From positions 110,407 through 174,406 of the forward strand of contig NZ_BSSM01000018.1 in assembly GCF_030269125.1 (NCBI RefSeq): a DNA stretch of 64,000 nucleotides, read 5' to 3'. The stretch comes from Streptomyces hygroscopicus subsp. hygroscopicus. GTDB lineage: Bacteria; Actinomycetota; Actinomycetes; Streptomycetales; Streptomycetaceae. The position numbers and the translations under genes are program-made. The notes below the pieces were generated by a model. It worked only from the letters and a program-made list of their open reading frames with translations, was not told where the DNA came from and did not search any database. Of this stretch, positions 8,647-17,117 are shown piece by piece (the stretch's first letter is position 1; each line of letters begins with the position of its first letter).

Positions 8647-10038
8647 ATGCGCAGCAGGAGCAGCACCATCCGGACCGGCAGGGCCGTCGGCGCGGTCGCC
8701 GCGTTGCTCGCGGGGGGCCTTGTGCTCGGCGCGTGTTCCGGCGGGAGTGGTGACGGCGGGAGCGGTGACGGCGGGAAGGACAAGGGGAGTTCGCCCTCCG
8801 CCGGCGCCTCCGTCTCGCTGCCGAGGCTGGACGGGGCGAAGCTGGAGATCGCCGCCGTGTGGACCGGACAGGAGCAGACGAACTTCAAGAAGGTACTGGC
8901 GGAGTTCGAGAGGCGCACCGGCGCGAAGGTCACCTTCGTGCCCGCGCAGGACCCGATCATCAACTTCCTCGGTTCGAAGATCGCGGGCGGGCAGCCGCCG
9001 GACGTGGCGATGCTGCCGCAGCCCGGTGCCATCAAGCAGGCCGTGGACAAGGGGTGGGCCAAGCCGGTCGGGCCGGACGCGCTCAAGGAAGTGCGGAAGA
9101 ACTACTCGCAGGGCTGGCAGGACATCGGGAAGGTCGACGGCAAGCAGTACGGCGTCTATTACAAGGCCGCCAACAAGTCGCTGGTCTGGTACAACGCCAA
9201 GGTCTTCGAGAACGCGGGGGCCAAGGAGCCCGCGACCTGGAAGGACCTGCTGACGACCGCGCAGGCCGTCTACGACTCGGGGGTCACGCCGTTCTCCGTG
9301 CCCGGCGCGGACGGATGGCCGCTGACGGACTGGTTCGAGAACGTCTACCTGTCGCAGGCGGGGCCCGAGAAGTACGACCAGCTCGCCCAGCACAAGATCA
9401 AGTGGACCGATCCCTCGGTGAAGCAGGCGCTCGAGACGCTGGCGCAGGTCTGGGGCAAGAGGGACTACCTGGCCGGCGGGCAGAACGGCGCCCTCCAGAC
9501 GGAGTTCCCGAACTCGGTCACCCAGACCTTCACCGGCGGCGACCAGCCGAAGGCCGCGATGGTGTACGAGGGCGACTTCGTGCAGGTCAACATCGGCGAG
9601 ACCAAGGCCAAGGTGGGCACGGACGCGAAGGTGTTCCCGTTCCCGGCGGTCGGCTCGTCCGCGCCCGTGGTCTCCGGCGGTGACGCGGCGGTCGTCCTGA
9701 AGGACTCCAGGGCGGCGCAGGCCCTGGTGGCCTTCCTCGCCTCCCCGGACGCGGCCACGATCCAGGCGAAGCTCGGCGGCTTCCTCTCGCCGAACAAGAA
9801 CGTGCCCGTCTCGGCGTACCCGAACAGCGTCCAGCAGAAGATCGCCAAGGCGCTGATCGCGTCCGGCGACGACTTCCGCTTCGACATGTCCGACCAGGCC
9901 CCGCAGGCCTTCGGCGGCACCCCGGGCAAGGGCGAGTGGAAGGACCTCCAGGACTTCCTGAAGAACCCGAGCGATGTCACGGGCGCCCAGGCCGCGTTGG
10001 AGAAGGACGCGGCGGCCGCGTACGGAAGCGGGAGCTGA
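8647..10038 (+). CDS. sugar ABC transporter substrate-binding lipoprotein
   Basis: 463 residues. A lipoprotein signal with lipobox LGAC places the acylated cysteine at residue 30, followed by a Gly/Ser-rich spacer. The rest is a cluster-1-type extracellular solute-binding protein of the family that includes the alpha-glucoside binding protein AglE (AAVWTGQEQ near the mature start, GGQPPDVAMLPQPG, MVYEGDF). It captures a carbohydrate outside the membrane and delivers it to the permeases encoded next. GGGGAAG directly upstream supports ATG 8647. The operon encodes no ATPase. In Streptomyces a shared ATPase such as MsiK commonly serves such importers (established for several sugar systems; assumed here). 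The substrate cannot be read from sequence. Confidence 0.9.
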   Translation: MRSRSSTIRTGRAVGAVAALLAGGLVLGACSGGSGDGGSGDGGKDKGSSPSAGASVSLPRLDGAKLEIAAVWTGQEQTNFKKVLAEFERRTGAKVTFVPAQDPIINFLGSKIAGGQPPDVAMLPQPGAIKQAVDKGWAKPVGPDALKEVRKNYSQGWQDIGKVDGKQYGVYYKAANKSLVWYNAKVFENAGAKEPATWKDLLTTAQAVYDSGVTPFSVPGADGWPLTDWFENVYLSQAGPEKYDQLAQHKIKWTDPSVKQALETLAQVWGKRDYLAGGQNGALQTEFPNSVTQTFTGGDQPKAAMVYEGDFVQVNIGETKAKVGTDAKVFPFPAVGSSAPVVSGGDAAVVLKDSRAAQALVAFLASPDAATIQAKLGGFLSPNKNVPVSAYPNSVQQKIAKALIASGDDFRFDMSDQAPQAFGGTPGKGEWKDLQDFLKNPSDVTGAQAALEKDAAAAYGSGS

Positions 10039-10045
10039 GCCGGCC

Positions 10046-11389
10046 ATGGCGTCGGCAGCGGCGGCCGGGGCCCCACCGGGTCCCGCCGCGCCCCGCGCGC
10101 GCAAGAGCGTGACCGGCACCCGCAGGACCGTCGTGGTGCTGTTCCTGCTGCCCGCCCTGGTGCTGCTGGGCGCGCTCGTGGTCTACCCCATCGGGTACTC
10201 GATCGTCCGCAGCTTCGGCACCGACTCCGGGCACGGCTTCGCCGGGTTCGACAACTACCGGACGGTCTTCACCGACGACGGCATCCTCACCGCCCTCGAG
10301 AACAACGTCGTCTGGGTGGTGTTCGCGCCCGCCGTCTCCACCGCGCTCGGGCTGGTCTTCGCGGTACTGACCGAACGGGTGCGCTGGGGAACCGCGTTCA
10401 AGCTGGTCGTCTTCATGCCGATGGCGATCTCGATGCTGGCGGCCGGGATCATCTTCCGGCTGGTGTACGACCAGGACCCGGACAAGGGCGTCGCCAACGC
10501 CGCGTGGGTGTCGGTGCACGACACGTTCGCGCAGTCGTCGGCGTTCCCGAAGGCGCACCCGGGGCGCCGGTCGCCGCTCGTCGCGCAGGGCGGCGGCTTC
10601 GTCACCAGGGCGGTGGTGCACGCCGGGCAGCCGGTCACGCTGCCGCTCGTCGGGGTCGCCCCGGACCGGATGCCCGGCGGCGCGGGGAGGGCGGCGGCCG
10701 CGAAGGCCGAGCCGGGCAAGGTCACCGGCACCACCTGGCAGGACTTCACCCGCGGCAAGGGCGTCGGCAGGCTCGGCGTGCCCGACCCGTCCGAGCTGGG
10801 CTATCCGGGGATGCGGATCGAGGCGGTCAAGGGGGGCAAGGTCGTGGCCTCGGCGAAGGCGGCGGCGGACGGCACCTTCACCTTGCCCGCGGCGGCCGAC
10901 GGCGCCCGGCTGCGGTTGCCGGCGGGGAACTTCCGGGAGCCGTACAACGGCGTGGAGTGGCTCGGCCCCGCGCTGGTCACCCCGGCGATCATCGGGGCGT
11001 ACGTCTGGATGTGGGCGGGCTTCGCGATGGTGCTGATCGCGGCCGGACTCGCGGGCGTGCCCCGGGAGTTGCTGGAGGCCGCGCGGGTCGACGGCGCCAA
11101 CGAGTGGCAGGTGTTCCGCAGGGTCACGGTGCCGCTGCTCGCACCGGTCCTCGCGGTCGTCGCCGTCACCCTGATGATCAACGTGCTCAAGGTGTTCGAC
11201 CTCGTCTACATCATCGCCCCCGGCTCCTCCCAGGACGACGCCGACGTGCTCGCCCTGGAGCTGTACCGCAGGGGCTTCGCGGAGGGCCAGCCGGGCGTCG
11301 CGAGCGCGATCGCGGTGTTCCTGCTGCTGCTGGTGATCCCGGTGATGCTGTTCAACATCCGACGGCTCAGGCGGGAGGTACGGCGATGA
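10046..11389 (+). CDS. sugar ABC transporter permease with large external insertion
   Basis: 447 residues, well above the usual 290-320 for this permease type. Three hydrophobic segments (about 27-50, 85-105, 116-138) precede a soluble insertion at about 141-303 with many Gly, Ala and Val residues and a GGKVVAS...ADGTFTLP stretch resembling a carboxypeptidase-regulatory-like beta fold. The remaining membrane segments follow, with the ATPase-contacting EAA loop (LLEAARVDGANEWQ). Membership of the binding-protein-dependent permease family is clear. GGAG lies 11 nt before ATG 10046, and the stop overlaps the next start (ATGA). The insertion sits between membrane segments, so it is probably outside and could contact substrate or binding protein (inference). 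Confidence 0.88.
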   Translation: MASAAAAGAPPGPAAPRARKSVTGTRRTVVVLFLLPALVLLGALVVYPIGYSIVRSFGTDSGHGFAGFDNYRTVFTDDGILTALENNVVWVVFAPAVSTALGLVFAVLTERVRWGTAFKLVVFMPMAISMLAAGIIFRLVYDQDPDKGVANAAWVSVHDTFAQSSAFPKAHPGRRSPLVAQGGGFVTRAVVHAGQPVTLPLVGVAPDRMPGGAGRAAAAKAEPGKVTGTTWQDFTRGKGVGRLGVPDPSELGYPGMRIEAVKGGKVVASAKAAADGTFTLPAAADGARLRLPAGNFREPYNGVEWLGPALVTPAIIGAYVWMWAGFAMVLIAAGLAGVPRELLEAARVDGANEWQVFRRVTVPLLAPVLAVVAVTLMINVLKVFDLVYIIAPGSSQDDADVLALELYRRGFAEGQPGVASAIAVFLLLLVIPVMLFNIRRLRREVRR

Positions 11390-12288
11390 CGGCGCTCGCC
11401 ACCGACGTGCGGAAGGCGGCGCCCGCCGCCCGAGCGGCGCGGTCGCTCGGTTCGAGGATCGCGCAGAGGCTGAACGGCGGACTGGTCCGCGTCCTCCTCG
11501 TCCTGGTCGGCCTGTTCTGGCTGGTGCCGACCATCGGGCTGCTGATCTCCTCGCTGCGCTCCCCCGACGACATGAGCGCGAGCGGCTGGTGGACGGTGTT
11601 CACCAAGCCCTCCCAGCTGACCTTCGCCAGCTACCGGAATCTGCTGGAGAACGGCGACATCACCCACTCCCTGCTGAACACGGTCATGATCACGGTCCCG
11701 GCGACCGTGCTGGTCGTGGTCATCGGCTCGCTCGCCGGATACGCGTTCGCGTGGATGGAGTTCCCGGGCCGGGACTGGTGGTTCCTCGGCGTGGTCGGCC
11801 TGCTGGTGGTGCCGGTGCAGGTGGCGCTGATCCCGATCGCCGAACTCTTCGGCAGGATCGGCCTGTTCGGCACGATCCTCGGCGTGGTCCTGTTCCACAC
11901 CGGCTTCGGACTGCCGTTCGCTGTGTTCCTGCTGCGCAACTTCTTCGCGGAGATCCCGCGAGAACTGCTGGAGGCGGCCCGCCTCGACGGCGCCGGCGAA
12001 CTGAGGCTGTTCGCCCGGGTGGTGATGCCGCTCGGCGGTCCGGCCATCGCGAGCCTCGGCATCTTCCAGTTCCTGTGGGTGTGGAACGACATGCTGGTCG
12101 CGCTGGTGTTCACCAAGTCCGGCACCCAGCCGATCACGGTCGCTCTCCAGACGCAGGTACGGCAGTTCGGCAACAACATCGACGTGCTCGCGCCCGGCGC
12201 GTTCGTCTCCATGGTGATCCCGCTGGCCGTGTTCTTCGCGTTCCAGCGGCAGTTCGTCTCCGGGGTGATGGCGGGCGCGGTCAAGTAG
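11386..12288 (+). CDS. sugar ABC transporter permease
   Basis: 300 residues with about six membrane helices and the conserved EAA loop (LLEAARLDGAGELRLF), of the MalG-like second-permease type. It pairs with the upstream permease to form the membrane channel of the importer. The ATG overlaps the previous stop in ATGA and has GGGAGG about 9 nt upstream, so translation is coupled. It is the last gene of the three-gene operon and is followed by a strong hairpin terminator. Confidence 0.92.
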   Translation: MTALATDVRKAAPAARAARSLGSRIAQRLNGGLVRVLLVLVGLFWLVPTIGLLISSLRSPDDMSASGWWTVFTKPSQLTFASYRNLLENGDITHSLLNTVMITVPATVLVVVIGSLAGYAFAWMEFPGRDWWFLGVVGLLVVPVQVALIPIAELFGRIGLFGTILGVVLFHTGFGLPFAVFLLRNFFAEIPRELLEAARLDGAGELRLFARVVMPLGGPAIASLGIFQFLWVWNDMLVALVFTKSGTQPITVALQTQVRQFGNNIDVLAPGAFVSMVIPLAVFFAFQRQFVSGVMAGAVK

Positions 12289-12310
12289 GCCGTACCAGAA
12301 GGCCGTCGCG

Positions 12311-12345
12311 GGGGTGGGCTCGGGCACGGGCCCACCCCTTCTTGT
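12311..12345 (+). terminator. terminator after sugar ABC operon
   Basis: A perfect 9-bp stem, GGGGTGGGC (12311-12319) with GCCCACCCC (12330-12338), has a 10-nt loop and is followed by the pyrimidine-rich TTCTTGTTC. It lies 22 bp after the last permease stop. Confidence 0.8.
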
Positions 12346-12444
12346 TCACCGGGTGTCCCCCGAATGCCGTACGGGCCGTAACCCCGTCACTCCTTCGGCC
12401 GTTCCCGGGCAGAACGCCCGCGCCGACCGACCCATGGATGTCCC

Positions 12445-14694
12445 GTGCCCAGGTTCAGTGTCATTGTCCCCGCGTACCAGGTCCAGGCGTATCTCTCCGA
12501 GTGCCTGGACTCGGTGCTGTCGCAGTCGTACCCGGATCTCGAACTGATCGCGGTGGACGACCGTTCGCCGGACGCCTGCGGGGAGATCATCGACGAGTAC
12601 GCGGCCCGGGACCCCCGGGTGAAGCCGGTGCACCTGGCCGAGAACCGGGGGCTCGGGCGGGCCAGGAACGCGGGGATCGCGCAGGCCACCGGCGACTACC
12701 TGATCTTCCTGGACAGCGACGACACCCTCACCCCGGGCGCGCTGCGGGCCGTCGCCGACCGGATCGAGGCGACCGGCGGGCCGGACGTGCTGGTGTACGA
12801 CTACGCGCGCGCGTACTGGGACGGCCGGCGGGTGCGCAACCACCTCGCGGGCGAGCTCGGCGAGTGGGGCCGGGCGCCCTTCCGGCTCGCGGACCGGCCG
12901 GGGCTGCTGCGGGTGCTGATGGTGGCCTGGAACAAGGCGTACCGGCGGGAGTTCGTCGCGGAGCAGGGGTTCACCTTCCCGCCGGGCTACTACGAGGACA
13001 CCCCCTGGACCTTCCCGGTGCTGATGGCGGCCGGTTCGATCGCGACCCTGGACCGGGTGTGCGTGCACTACCGGCAGCGCCGCCAGGGCAGCATCCTGTC
13101 CACCACCAGCCGTCAGCACTTCGACCTGTTCGACCAGTACGAGCGGGTCTTCGCCTACGTCGCGGACCACCCCGAACTCGCCTCCTGGAAACCCGAGTTG
13201 TTCCGCCGGATGATCGACCACTACGGCGTCGTCTTCACCCGCCCGGGGCGGCTGCCGCGCGGCAGCCACCGGGAGTTCCTGCGCCGCGCCCGCGACCACC
13301 ACCGCCGCTACCGGGTGCCGGAGGCGCGGCTGCGGCGGCGGCACCTGCTGATCCGGTTCGGTCTGCACCGCACCTTCCGGGCGCTGCGGTACGTCTCCGC
13401 CGTCCGCCGGCGTCTGCGGCAGCTCGTGCTGGGGCCGGCGCGCGCCGTACGCTCCGGCGCGCTCCGCCTGCACTACCGGATCCAGCTGCGGCTGCCCCTG
13501 CGGCCCGAGCGCGCGGTGTTCGCCGCCGAGGGCGGGTACGGCGGCGATCCGGCCGCACTGGAGGAGGCGGTGCGCAGATACGCCCCGTACGTGCGCACCG
13601 CCTGGATCGCCGACCCGGCGCACCCGCACCCGCTCCCGGCCGGGCCGCGTCCCATCGCCCCCGGCACGGCCGCCCACTGGACGGCGCTCGCCCGCTCCAC
13701 GTACCTGTTCGGCGACGCGCACCTCACGCGCGGGCTGCGCAAGCGTCCCGGGCAGATCCTCGTACGCACCCTGGACGGAACTCCCCTCGGGCACACGGGA
13801 CTCGATCTCCAGGAGCGTCCGTCGGCCGCCCGCGACACGGACTTCGCGGCGCTGCTGCGGGACGTCGACACGTGGGACCACGTGGTCTCCGGCAACCGGC
13901 ACTCCACCCTGACCTGGGAGCGGGTCCACCCCGGCCGCTACACCACCCTGGAGTACGGCAGCCCGCGCACCGACGTCTTCCAGCGGGCCACGCCGGACGA
14001 CGTGGCCCGGCTGCGGGCCCACCTCGGCGTCCCCGCGGGCGCCGTCGCGATCCTCTACGCGCCCGGCCGCCGCGACCACCGCCGCACCCAGCACCTCCCC
14101 CTGGACCTGCCGCGGCTCGCGCACCGCCTCGGCCCGCGCTTCGTGATCCTCGCGCGCACCCACGGGGACGTGCCGGTCGAGGGCGACCGGGTCGTCGACG
14201 TCTCCGCGCACCCTTGCCGCGAGGCCCTGTGCCTGGCCTCGGACGCGCTGCTCACCGACCACGCGCCGCTGGTGTTCGACTACGCGGGACTGGACCGGCC
14301 GATCGTGCTGCACACGGCGGACTGGACGGCGTACGAGGCCGTGCGCGGCGCCTACGTCGACCTGCCCGGTGCCCCGCCGGGCGCGGTGGGCCGCGACGAG
14401 GACGAGCTGGCCGCCGTGTTCACCGACGGCCACTGGAACAGTGGGCGCGCCGCGCTGCTGCGCGCCGCGTTCCGGGAGCGGTTCTGCCCGTGGGACGACG
14501 GGCGCGCCGCCGAACGGGTCGTACGGCATGTCGTGCTGGGCCGCACCGAGCCGTCGCCCGTGGTGCCGCTCGCCGAGCGCCGTCCGGTGCCGTCGGCCGC
14601 GGCGGGTCTCGCGTGCGCCGTGCGGTCACCGCTGGCGACCGTGCCGCATCCGGCCGGCCCGCGCCCCGTCACCAGGATCGCCGGACACCGTTGA
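12445..14694 (+). CDS. GT2-TagF-like fusion, copy 1 (phosphotransferase motif degenerate)
   Basis: 749 residues. The N-terminal GT-A glycosyltransferase domain (about 1-230) is canonical: VDDRSPD (about 37), FLDSDDT (about 88-94) and YYEDTPWTFP. The C-terminal half (about 370-720) is a CDP-glycerol glycerophosphotransferase (TagB/TagF) fold used in wall-polymer synthesis. Its key motif has decayed: where TagF has a His in HGTPLK, this protein reads RTLDGTPLG (about 441), with Asp for His and Gly for Lys. TDYSS has become TDHAP. The downstream RTHGD histidine is kept. The likely role is a sugar transferase, with a structural or altered second half (inference). The start is GTG 12445, giving the same MPRFS N-terminus as the paralogues; its ribosome site is weak. 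Confidence 0.82.
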   Translation: MPRFSVIVPAYQVQAYLSECLDSVLSQSYPDLELIAVDDRSPDACGEIIDEYAARDPRVKPVHLAENRGLGRARNAGIAQATGDYLIFLDSDDTLTPGALRAVADRIEATGGPDVLVYDYARAYWDGRRVRNHLAGELGEWGRAPFRLADRPGLLRVLMVAWNKAYRREFVAEQGFTFPPGYYEDTPWTFPVLMAAGSIATLDRVCVHYRQRRQGSILSTTSRQHFDLFDQYERVFAYVADHPELASWKPELFRRMIDHYGVVFTRPGRLPRGSHREFLRRARDHHRRYRVPEARLRRRHLLIRFGLHRTFRALRYVSAVRRRLRQLVLGPARAVRSGALRLHYRIQLRLPLRPERAVFAAEGGYGGDPAALEEAVRRYAPYVRTAWIADPAHPHPLPAGPRPIAPGTAAHWTALARSTYLFGDAHLTRGLRKRPGQILVRTLDGTPLGHTGLDLQERPSAARDTDFAALLRDVDTWDHVVSGNRHSTLTWERVHPGRYTTLEYGSPRTDVFQRATPDDVARLRAHLGVPAGAVAILYAPGRRDHRRTQHLPLDLPRLAHRLGPRFVILARTHGDVPVEGDRVVDVSAHPCREALCLASDALLTDHAPLVFDYAGLDRPIVLHTADWTAYEAVRGAYVDLPGAPPGAVGRDEDELAAVFTDGHWNSGRAALLRAAFRERFCPWDDGRAAERVVRHVVLGRTEPSPVVPLAERRPVPSAAAGLACAVRSPLATVPHPAGPRPVTRIAGHR

Positions 14695-14711
14695 CCACAC
14701 CGGGAGTTCCC

Positions 14712-14897
14712 ATGCCCCTCCGCTCGACGCGGCCCGCCCCGAGCCGGCCGTCCACCCGGCGCCCCGCGGGACGACCCGGCCGCGCCCGCGGCGGGACGAC
14801 GGGCGGTGCCGCCGCACGCTCGGGCCAGGTCCCCGCGAGGGCGGGCCGCGTGTCCGCGGGGACGGACCCCGGGTCCGGGAAGGCCGCTTACGCATGA
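14712..14897 (+). CDS. possible small Arg/Pro-rich protein between copies 1 and 2
   Basis: A 61-codon frame starts at ATG 14712, 5 nt after GGGAG, a good ribosome site. Its third positions are nearly all G/C, like the neighbouring genes. The product would be basic and rich in Arg, Pro, Gly and Ala, with no recognisable domain. It ends 16 nt before the next gene. It could be a real small protein, a translated leader that couples expression to copy 2, or chance. I do not recognise a family. Confidence 0.25.
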   Translation: MPLRSTRPAPSRPSTRRPAGRPGRARGGTTGGAAARSGQVPARAGRVSAGTDPGSGKAAYA

Positions 14898-14913
14898 CGA
14901 CAGAAAGAGCAGA

Positions 14914-17115
14914 ATGCCCCGCTTCAGCATCATCGTCCCGTCCCATGGGGTCGCCGGCCGGCTGTCCCAGGCGCTGGACTCGGTCCTCGGTCAGTCCTTC
15001 GGCGACCTGGAGCTGATCCCGGTCTGCGACGCGCCCGACGCGCCGGCCGCCGAGGTGGCCGCCGGGTACGCCGGGCGGGACCCCCGGGTGATGCCGGTCC
15101 ACTCACCGCCCTCCGCCGGGCTCGGCGGGGCGCGCAACGCCGGGATGCGGGCGGCGACCGGCGCGTACGTGCTGTTCCTCGACGGTGACGACCTGCTGCT
15201 GCCGGGCGCGCTCGCGGCCGTGGACGTCCGGCTGACCGAGACGGCCGGGGTGGACGTGCTGTACGTGGAGCACGAGCGCGCCCCCTGGTGGGAGGGCGAG
15301 CCGGCCAACCCGGTGGCGTCGCTGTTCGCCGGTGCCCCGCAGGGCGCCTTCGCCCCCGTCGAACTGCCGCGGCTGACCGGCGCCGCGCTCCCCGCGTGGA
15401 GCGCGGTGTACCGCCGCGCCTTCCTCACCGGGCACGAACTCGTCTTCCCCGAGGGCCACTTCACCGACCTCGGCTGGGGCGGGCTGACCACGGTCGCCGC
15501 CGAGCGGATCGCCGTCCTGCGCCGGGTGGTCGTACGGCACCGGCTGCGGCGGCAGGGCAGCAGGCTGAACGCGCCCGGGGAGCGGCAGCACACTCTCCTC
15601 GACCAGGTGGAGCTGGTCCTCGCGCGGGCGGCCGAGCGCTCCCTGCCCGCCGAGCGCACCGGTCCCCTCTTCGACCAGTTGTTCGCGCCGGTGCTGAGGA
15701 CCGCGTCCCGGCCGGAGCGGCTGCCCCGCGGGCACCGGGCGTTCTTCCGCCGCGCGGCCAGGCTGTACCGGCGGTTCCGGCCGGCCGGGCACCGGATGCC
15801 GCGCGGCAGCCTGGGCGTGCAGCACCGGCTGCTGGCGGTCGGCGCGTACGACGCCTTCCGCGCCCTGCGCGACGCGAACCGGCTCGCGGGCAAGGCCGCC
15901 GAGACCGTGCCGCGCCCCCGCGCCGCGCGCACCCGGCTGCGCTACCAGGCCGCCCTGCGCCGCCCGCTCGACCCCGACCTCGCGGTCTACTGCGCCTACT
16001 GGGGCCGCGGCTACGCCTGCAACCCGGCCGCGATCCACGCCAAGGCCCGTGAACTCGCCCCGCGGCTGCGCTCGGTGTTCCTGGTGGAGGCCGGGCAGGA
16101 ACACACCATGCCCAAGGACGTGGAGTACGCGGTACTCGGCTCCCGCCGCGCCTGGGACGTGCTGGCCCGCGCCACCTATCTGGTCAACAACGCCAACTTC
16201 GCCGAGGGCGTGGTCAAACGGCCCGGCAGCGTGCACCTCCAGACCCAGCACGGCACCCCCCTGAAGACGATGGGCGTGGACCAGTCGACGTACCCGGTGG
16301 TGGCCGCGCGCTCCGGCAGCTTCACCCGGCTGCTCGGCCGGGTCGACCGCTGGGACTTCAACCTCTCCGCCAACCGCCACTCCACCCGCATGTGGGAGCG
16401 CGCCTTCCCCGGCTCCTGGGAGGTCCTGGAGTACGGCTATCCGCGCAACGACGTCTACTACACGGCGACCGCGGCCGATGTGGCCCGTGTCCGGCGGGAA
16501 CTGGGCATCCCCGAGGGCCGGCTCGCGGTCCTCTACGCCCCCACCCACCGCGACCACCACACCGGTTTCGAACCCGGCCTGGACCTGGAGGCGTTCTGCG
16601 CGGCGGCCGGCGAGGACGTCGTCGTCCTGCTGCGCGCCCACTACTTCTACGACCGGGGCCCCGCCCGGCACTCCGACCGGATCATCGACGTGACCGCGCA
16701 CCGCTGCGCCGAGGACGTGTGCCTGGCCGCGGACGCGCTGATCACCGACTACTCCTCCATCATGTTCGACTACGCCAACCTCGACCGGCCGATCGTGATC
16801 CACGCCGACGACTGGGACGTCTACCGGCAGGCGCGCGGCGTCTACTTCGACCTGATGGCCGAGCCGCCGGGCCCGGTCGCCCGCACCGCCGAGGAGCTGG
16901 CCGCCGTCTTCCGCGAGGGCGCGTACGCGGGCGCGGAGTCCACGGCGCTGCGGGCCCGGTTCCGTGCGCGGTTCTGCGAGTTCGACGACGGGCGCGCCGC
17001 CGAGCGCGTCGTGCGGCGGGTGCTGCTCGGCGAGCCGCCACAGGCGCTCCCGCCGGTGCTGCCGCTCGCCGAACGCGTCCCCGCCCCCGCCGCCGTGACC
17101 CTCGTGAGGAGCTGA
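14914..17115 (+). CDS. GT2-TagF-like fusion, copy 2 (transferase half intact)
   Basis: 733 residues with the same two-domain design as copy 1. The phosphotransferase half has the full TagF motif set: QTQHGTPLK (about 443), GYPRND, YAPTHRD, RAHYFY and TDYSSIMFDYANLDRP. The GT-A half is eroded: the nucleotide-binding VDDRSPD is VCDAPDAP (about 37) and the catalytic-base region YYEDTPW is HFTDLGW, although FLDGDD is kept. Expected role: transfer of a polyol-phosphate or similar unit from a CDP-activated donor to the growing wall polymer at the inner membrane face. ATG 14914 matches the paralogue N-termini. Only a weak AAAGAG is upstream. The next copy follows after 2 bp. Confidence 0.82.
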   Translation: MPRFSIIVPSHGVAGRLSQALDSVLGQSFGDLELIPVCDAPDAPAAEVAAGYAGRDPRVMPVHSPPSAGLGGARNAGMRAATGAYVLFLDGDDLLLPGALAAVDVRLTETAGVDVLYVEHERAPWWEGEPANPVASLFAGAPQGAFAPVELPRLTGAALPAWSAVYRRAFLTGHELVFPEGHFTDLGWGGLTTVAAERIAVLRRVVVRHRLRRQGSRLNAPGERQHTLLDQVELVLARAAERSLPAERTGPLFDQLFAPVLRTASRPERLPRGHRAFFRRAARLYRRFRPAGHRMPRGSLGVQHRLLAVGAYDAFRALRDANRLAGKAAETVPRPRAARTRLRYQAALRRPLDPDLAVYCAYWGRGYACNPAAIHAKARELAPRLRSVFLVEAGQEHTMPKDVEYAVLGSRRAWDVLARATYLVNNANFAEGVVKRPGSVHLQTQHGTPLKTMGVDQSTYPVVAARSGSFTRLLGRVDRWDFNLSANRHSTRMWERAFPGSWEVLEYGYPRNDVYYTATAADVARVRRELGIPEGRLAVLYAPTHRDHHTGFEPGLDLEAFCAAAGEDVVVLLRAHYFYDRGPARHSDRIIDVTAHRCAEDVCLAADALITDYSSIMFDYANLDRPIVIHADDWDVYRQARGVYFDLMAEPPGPVARTAEELAAVFREGAYAGAESTALRARFRARFCEFDDGRAAERVVRRVLLGEPPQALPPVLPLAERVPAPAAVTLVRS

Positions 17116-17117
17116 CC

